DNA of 64,000 nt from Mangrovimonas yunxiaonensis (GTDB lineage: Bacteria > Bacteroidota > Bacteroidia > Flavobacteriales > Flavobacteriaceae). The notes beneath the pieces were generated by a model. It ran no database searches. It was not told where the DNA came from and was given only the letters and a program-made list of their open reading frames with translations. This document shows positions 59,716-64,000 of the stretch, piece by piece. The translations under genes and the position numbers were made by a program. The number at the start of each line of letters is the position of its first letter. Position 1 is the stretch's first letter. The stretch is from contig NZ_JPFK01000005.1 of assembly GCF_000733475.1 (NCBI RefSeq), positions 496,001-560,000 of the forward strand. The letters run 5' to 3'.

Positions 59716-59885
59716 TAAACAGGCAGTATAGGTTTTTTGAGAGTCTGCCGGCAGGTAGATGTTTCAGGTGAGTAAATATAAAATAAACGGTCTAAAAGGA
59801 TTATGAAATAAATTTAGAATGACCATTTTGTTTTTTTAAAATTGCCTAAAAACCCTATTTTAGAGCCTTGTTTTAAACCCAATTC
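59716..59885. other. Intergenic region leuS-topB with a palindromic fragment
   Basis: 170 bp. CTGCCGGCAG at about 59745-59754 is a perfect 10-bp palindrome of a GC-rich type unlike its surroundings, a possible remnant of another dispersed repeat. No terminator and no good promoter are seen. Confidence 0.4.
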
Positions 59886-62189
59886 ATGAAAGTCTGTATT
59901 GCCGAAAAACCCAGTGTTGCACGAGAAATAGCCTCTGTTTTAGGTGCTAATACCAAGCGCGATGGGTATTTTGAAGGTAATGGCTATGCAGTAACTTATA
60001 CGTTTGGGCATTTGTGTACACTAAAAGAACCCAGTGACTACAGGCCGTATTGGAAAAAATGGGATTTGAATAACCTCCCGATGTTGCCAGAAAAGTTCGA
60101 AACCAAAGTGGTAGCCAATTCGGGCATTCAAAAGCAGTTTAAGATTGTTAAAACCTTGTTTGAAAAAGCCGATATCATTATAAACTGCGGCGATGCCGGA
60201 CAGGAAGGTGAGCTTATTCAGCGGTGGGTGATGAACGAAGCCAACTATCAAGGGGAGGTAAAACGCTTATGGATTTCATCGCTTACTACCGAAGCTATTA
60301 AGGAAGGTTTCGAAAATTTAAAACCAGCAGCGCAATACGATAATTTGTATTATGCAGGCTTTTCCCGAGCCATTGGCGATTGGTTGTTAGGCATTAATGC
60401 CACGCGATTATACACCTTAAAACACGGAGGCTACAAGCAAGTGTTGTCTATTGGTCGGGTACAAACCCCTACCTTGGCTATGGTGGTTAATCGGTTTAAA
60501 GAGATTGAAAATTTTAAACCACAACCGTACTGGGAATTGCAAACCCTATACCGCGACACCTTATTTAGTTACGAAGAAGGTCGTTTTCTTAAAAAAGAAG
60601 ATGGCGAAGCATTGGCCAATAAGGTTAAAGAAAGTGAATTTGCCATAGCGGATATCACCAAGAAAAAAGGCAAGGAGTATGCGCCCAAACTATTCGATTT
60701 AACGGGGCTGCAAGTATATTGCAATACCAAGTTTGGCTTCTCGGCCGAAGAAACCTTAAAAATTGTGCAAGGCCTGTACGAACGTAAAGTGGTGACCTAC
60801 CCTAGGGTAGACACCACCTTTTTACCTAGCGATTTGTACCCCAAGGTGGCGGGCATTCTTAAAAAGCTAACCCGTTATGCCGAACTAACACAGCCGCTTT
60901 TGGGTAAAAAAATAAAAAAATCGGCTAAAGTGTTCAACGATAAAAAAGTAACCGACCACCATGCCATTATTCCCACAGGTATAGAAACCCAGTTAGCAGC
61001 TGCCCAACAACAGGTGTACGATATTATTGTAAGACGGTTTATTGCGGTGTTTTACGACGATTGCTCGGTGTCTAACACAACAGTTATGGGCAGTGCCGCC
61101 CAAATTATGTTTAAGGCCACGGGAAAGGAAATTCTAAAGAAAGGTTGGCGGGTTGTGTTTGAAGATCCTGATGCTAAGAAAAAAGAATCGGGTATTCTAC
61201 CTACTTTTGAAAAAGGCGAGAAAGGGCCGCATGAACCGTCGTTCTTAGAAAAAGAAACCAAACCCCCTAGGCAATTTACCGAAGCCTCTTTATTGCGCGC
61301 CATGGAAACCGCCGGCAAACAAGTTGATGACGACGAGCTTCGTGACTTAATGAAAGAAAATGGCATTGGGCGTCCGTCAACACGTGCCAATATTATAGAG
61401 ACCCTATTCAAAAGAAAATATATAAAACGAAACAAAAAGCAGGTGTTGCCTACGGTAACAGGCATTCAATTAATCGATACCATTCAAAACGATTTGTTAA
61501 AATCGGCCGAGCTTACAGGGTCTTGGGAAAAACAGTTAAAAGACATTGAAAAAGGTACGTTTAGTGCTGCAGCATTCATAAAAAATATGAAGCGTATGGT
61601 CGATGCCTTGGTGTACGAAGTGCGCAGCGAAACCAAACGAGCCAACATCTCGCATGCGACGACTTTAAAACATAAAGAAGCCAAGGCAAAAAAAGTAGAG
61701 GCAGCTGGTATTTTAAACGAAACGTGCCCCAAATGCAAGCGGGCCAAATTGCTAAAAGGGAAAACGGCCTACGGATGTAGCGGGTATAAGGACGGCTGTA
61801 ATTTTGTTTTGCCCTTTACTTTTATGGATAAGAAAATTTCTGAAAAACAACTCATACGCCTGCTTAAAAAAGAAGCGACAGTTAATTTAAAAGGCTTTAA
61901 AACCCAATCAGGTAAGGTGGAAGGGGTCATTCGGTTTGATGAAAACTACAACCTAAAGTTAGAGCCTAAAAAATCATCAAAAAATAAAAAGGAAGAAGAA
62001 AATCCCGAAGAGCTGCATTGTCCTAAATGTAATTCTGGAACGATTATAAAAGGAAAAACTGCTTATGGCTGTAGTAATTATAAATTGGGTTGTGATTTTA
62101 AAGTGACCTTCGAAACTGTTAGGCAAGCTATAAACGGTCAAAAACCAACCAAACAATTAGTCTACCAAATATTAAGAAAAAACAGTTAG
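59886..62189 (+). CDS. topB: Type IA DNA topoisomerase (topoisomerase III)
   Basis: 767 residues. The TOPRIM domain starts MKVCIAEKPSVAREIASVLGA with the catalytic Glu, and INCGDAGQEGELIQRWV carries the metal DxE-like residues (about 98-114). The active-site Tyr is in YERKVVTYPRVDTTFLPSDL (about 310-320). The C-terminus has two zinc-binding repeats: CPKCKRAKLLKGKTAYGC (about 615-650) and CPKCNSGTIIKGKTAYGC (about 713-745). It relaxes or decatenates DNA by single-strand passage. The SmpA-like gene follows after 50 bases. Confidence 0.95.
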   Translation: MKVCIAEKPSVAREIASVLGANTKRDGYFEGNGYAVTYTFGHLCTLKEPSDYRPYWKKWDLNNLPMLPEKFETKVVANSGIQKQFKIVKTLFEKADIIINCGDAGQEGELIQRWVMNEANYQGEVKRLWISSLTTEAIKEGFENLKPAAQYDNLYYAGFSRAIGDWLLGINATRLYTLKHGGYKQVLSIGRVQTPTLAMVVNRFKEIENFKPQPYWELQTLYRDTLFSYEEGRFLKKEDGEALANKVKESEFAIADITKKKGKEYAPKLFDLTGLQVYCNTKFGFSAEETLKIVQGLYERKVVTYPRVDTTFLPSDLYPKVAGILKKLTRYAELTQPLLGKKIKKSAKVFNDKKVTDHHAIIPTGIETQLAAAQQQVYDIIVRRFIAVFYDDCSVSNTTVMGSAAQIMFKATGKEILKKGWRVVFEDPDAKKKESGILPTFEKGEKGPHEPSFLEKETKPPRQFTEASLLRAMETAGKQVDDDELRDLMKENGIGRPSTRANIIETLFKRKYIKRNKKQVLPTVTGIQLIDTIQNDLLKSAELTGSWEKQLKDIEKGTFSAAAFIKNMKRMVDALVYEVRSETKRANISHATTLKHKEAKAKKVEAAGILNETCPKCKRAKLLKGKTAYGCSGYKDGCNFVLPFTFMDKKISEKQLIRLLKKEATVNLKGFKTQSGKVEGVIRFDENYNLKLEPKKSSKNKKEEENPEELHCPKCNSGTIIKGKTAYGCSNYKLGCDFKVTFETVRQAINGQKPTKQLVYQILRKNS

Positions 62190-62239
62190 TGTTTTAAAGC
62201 ACTTCTTACCTATACGGCTTTTTTCGTTACCTTTAAATA

Positions 62240-62587
62240 ATGATGAAAAGAAGCATAGCCATATTGTTTTTAGCAGCTATTATTGCTGTTGGTGTTTTAA
62301 AGGTATTCGAGCCCCCATTTAACGACCAAACATGGAAAAACGAACCGATGCATCGCTATAAAATGGCTAAGGATGTTGTAGAAAGTCGAGTGCTAATAGG
62401 TAAGACAGCGCGAGAAGTCATCGCCCTTTTGGGAGAGCCAGATGTGTCTAACCTATCTGGGAGGCACCATTTGCTATATAAGCTAGGAACGCCGCCAAGT
62501 TTCTTTAAAGAAAACGAACAGGTGTTGGTGGTTGTTTTTGAAGCGGCCTTAGTGCAAAAAGTCTTATTGGTAAATGAACAGAATTAA
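62240..62587 (+). CDS. Small membrane-anchored protein with SmpA/BamE-like motif
   Basis: 115 residues: an N-terminal membrane helix or signal (about 4-22, SIAILFLAAIIAVGVLKVF) and a compact domain containing LIGKTAREVIALLGEPDVSN (about 52-71), which resembles the GMTxxEVxxLLGxPD core of the SmpA/OmlA (BamE) family. There is no lipobox Cys, so it is not a standard BamE lipoprotein. The function is uncertain. Confidence 0.65.
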   Translation: MMKRSIAILFLAAIIAVGVLKVFEPPFNDQTWKNEPMHRYKMAKDVVESRVLIGKTAREVIALLGEPDVSNLSGRHHLLYKLGTPPSFFKENEQVLVVVFEAALVQKVLLVNEQN

Positions 62588-62665
62588 CCGTATTATCTTA
62601 ACGAAATTTTGGGGAATTATTTGCGACGAATACGCTAAATTTACACTTTTAAAAACAGATTAAAC

Positions 62666-63361
62666 ATGATAGGATACTATATTCTTATAGGGGGCATTGC
62701 CTTAGTAAGCTGGTTGGTGAGCAACCAATTAAAACAAAAATTTAAAAAATACTCGCAAGTTCATTTAAGAAATGGAATGAGCGGGAAGGAAATTGCCGAA
62801 AAAATGCTGGCCGACAATGGCATTCGTGATGTTGAGGTTATTTCAACTCCCGGCCAGTTAACAGACCATTATAACCCAAAAAATAAAACCGTAAATTTAA
62901 GCGAATCTGTTTACAACGAGCGCAACGCAGCGGCGGCAGCAGTGGCGGCACACGAATGTGGCCATGCAGTGCAGCATGCACAAGCCTATGGAGCTTTGCA
63001 AATGCGTTCGGCTTTGGTGCCCATAGTAAGTGTGACCTCGGGCATGTCGCAATGGTTAATTATTGGCGGCTTGGTTTTAGGAGCTGCTGCCGGTGTGGGA
63101 CTAGGTTTTTGGGTGGCGTTGGCCGGTTTGGCATTTATGGGAGCCGCCACGTTGTTTAGTTTTATTACGTTACCAGTGGAATACGATGCTAGCAACCGTG
63201 CCTTAGCATGGTTAAAAGCCAAAAATATGGTTACCCCAGAAGAGTATATAGGTGCCGAAGATGCGCTTAAATGGGCCGCCAGAACATACTTGGTAGCCGC
63301 TATTGGCGCCTTGGCGTCTTTATTGTATTGGGCGCTTCAAGTATTTGGCGGAAGAGATTAA
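62666..63361 (+). CDS. Membrane zinc metallopeptidase (YugP family)
   Basis: 231 residues with a membrane helix at the N-terminus (about 4-20), the HExxH zinc motif in AAVAAHECGHAVQHAQAYG (about residues 94-112), and three further membrane segments (about 125-175 and 205-226). NGIRDVEVISTPGQLTDHYNPKNKTVNLSESVY (read as adjacent parts) is typical of YugP-type putative neutral zinc proteases. The physiological substrate is unknown. A bidirectional terminator follows. Confidence 0.92.
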   Translation: MIGYYILIGGIALVSWLVSNQLKQKFKKYSQVHLRNGMSGKEIAEKMLADNGIRDVEVISTPGQLTDHYNPKNKTVNLSESVYNERNAAAAAVAAHECGHAVQHAQAYGALQMRSALVPIVSVTSGMSQWLIIGGLVLGAAAGVGLGFWVALAGLAFMGAATLFSFITLPVEYDASNRALAWLKAKNMVTPEEYIGAEDALKWAARTYLVAAIGALASLLYWALQVFGGRD

Positions 63362-63388
63362 TGTATTTACACCATGTAGATATCTAAA

Positions 63389-63418
63389 AAAAAGCCCGTG
63401 ATACCACGGGCTTTTTTA
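63389..63418. terminator. Bidirectional terminator between the YugP and Lrp genes
   Basis: AAAAAGCCCGTG and CACGGGCTTTTT form a perfect 12-bp stem with loop ATAC, with T-runs for both strands. Confidence 0.93.
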
Positions 63419-63433
63419 TATTTAAAACGAGAG

Positions 63434-63904
63434 CTAAATTTTAATCTGCCGTTCTATTTGTTGCTGAAGTGAAATAAACGTTTCGGTACGCGAAACCCCG
63501 CTAATAGACTGTATTTCTTTATTTAAAACATGCATGAGGTGTTCGTTATCCTTGGCAAGAATTTTAATAAAAATACTCCAATGCCCGGTGGTATAATGGC
63601 ACTCAATAACCTCGGGGATTTTCTGTAACTGCTTAACAGCTTCTGGATTGCTCATGGCCCTGTCTAGGTAAATGCCAACAAAGGCCATGGTGGTATACCC
63701 GAGCACTTTGGGATTGATAATAAATTTTGAGCCGGCAATGAGTCCAGATTTTTCTAGTTTTCGTAACCGCTGATGAATGGCTGCTCCCGAAATTCCAACC
63801 TGACGGGCAATTTCCAAAATAGGGGTTCGGGCATCGGCCATTAAAGCCCGCAGGATTTTTTTATCGATGCCGTCTATGCTAATGCTTTGGTTTGATGCTT
63901 TCAC
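63434..63904 (-). CDS. Lrp/AsnC-family transcriptional regulator
   Basis: 156 residues: a winged-helix HTH (about 10-62, ILRALMADARTPILEIARQVGISGAAIHQRLRKLEKSGLI) and a RAM effector-binding domain (about 75-150, with AFVGIYLDRAM and IECHYTTGHWSIFIKILAKD). Such proteins sense amino acids and regulate their metabolism. The target cannot be told from this position; the neighbour to the right is outside the window. Confidence 0.95.
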   Translation of the reverse strand: MKASNQSISIDGIDKKILRALMADARTPILEIARQVGISGAAIHQRLRKLEKSGLIAGSKFIINPKVLGYTTMAFVGIYLDRAMSNPEAVKQLQKIPEVIECHYTTGHWSIFIKILAKDNEHLMHVLNKEIQSISGVSRTETFISLQQQIERQIKI

Positions 63905-63957
63905 TGCCTTTTTTTATTTGAGTTTGATGCATAAAAATACACATTTGCTAAAAAAGG

Positions 63958-63990
63958 AAAGGCTGTAAAGGGAATTCTTTGCAGCCTTTT
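63958..63990 (-). terminator. Terminator at the right edge
   Basis: AAAGGCTGTAAAG and CTTTGCAGCCTTT pair over 13 bp with one wobble. On the minus strand a T-rich stretch follows. It probably ends a gene entering from beyond the right edge. Confidence 0.75.
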
Positions 63991-64000
63991 AAAAAAAGGA

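Noticed and set aside
62185-62203. AGTGTTTTAAAGCACT inverted repeat as topB terminator
   Set aside because: No T-run follows, and the stem is weak.
1-64000. rRNA, tRNA, CRISPR, prophage or IS element
   Set aside because: All long gaps were read on both strands; none shows such features. Almost all of the sequence is explained by chromosomal genes.

Overview
This window comes from the chromosome of a member of the Flavobacteriaceae (Bacteroidota). Several independent signs agree. There is a type IX secretion (T9SS) cassette and the gliding pair gldE-gldD. Promoters follow the TTTG-N19-21-TAnnTTTG pattern and Shine-Dalgarno sites are largely absent. Ribosomal protein L21 carries a helix-hairpin-helix tail. 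GGGP synthase and a 30-residue COX24-like basic protein are also present. I found no rRNA, tRNA, CRISPR array, integrase or insertion sequence. The window reads as a core-genome segment with a few accessory nutrient-uptake loci.

Layout. 1-3.4 kb (minus): a heavy-metal RND pump (CzcA/CusA, cut by the left edge) behind a small His-rich exported protein. 3.5-6.9 kb (minus): a large outer-membrane protein of unknown role. 7.0-9.9 kb (plus): exonuclease III, an OmpA-type lipoprotein and a Tas-like aldo/keto reductase. 10.1-18.7 kb (plus): a T9SS cassette of a 1922-residue modular adhesin with a type-B sorting tail, a PorP/SprF protein and a TPR/PD40/OmpA protein. 18.8-21 kb (minus): RNase G, the COX24-like protein and an HU protein. 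21.1-24.6 kb (plus): mutY-ssb-gldE-gldD. 24.6-29.5 kb: a copper-chaperone-like lipoprotein, an EamA transporter and an M16 peptidase pair. 29.7-31.2 kb (plus): a DUF4199 protein, then rplU-rpmA. 31.4-35.3 kb (plus): a TonB-dependent receptor overlapping a beta-propeller phytase. 35.5-38.3 kb: ahcY opposite a phosphopantetheinyl transferase and GGGP synthase.

38.3-44.2 kb is the most interesting stretch. Five overlapping genes (thiamine-binding YkoF/MTH1187-type protein, PnuC, NadR-kinase-like ATPase, DUF4301, ArfB) are followed by a promoter, a TPP riboswitch with an enlarged repeat-bearing P3 arm, a terminator and a TonB-dependent receptor. Together they look like a thiamine acquisition region. 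The DUF4301 protein shows motifs resembling sugar-nucleotide pyrophosphorylases and has no assigned function that I know of.

44.3-53 kb is mixed housekeeping: a Rieske-like lipoprotein without its metal ligands, greA, HIT, an orphan histidine kinase, a flavin reductase, a DUF3127 SSB-like protein, AtoE, aat, DUF4256, tag and a thioredoxin-fold protein. 53-56.8 kb (minus) is the ftsX-to-truB cluster with uppP. 56.9-63.4 kb (plus): leuS, topB, a SmpA-like protein and a YugP-type metallopeptidase. leuS contains two different palindromic intergenic-type repeats inserted in frame. The window ends with an Lrp/AsnC regulator (minus).
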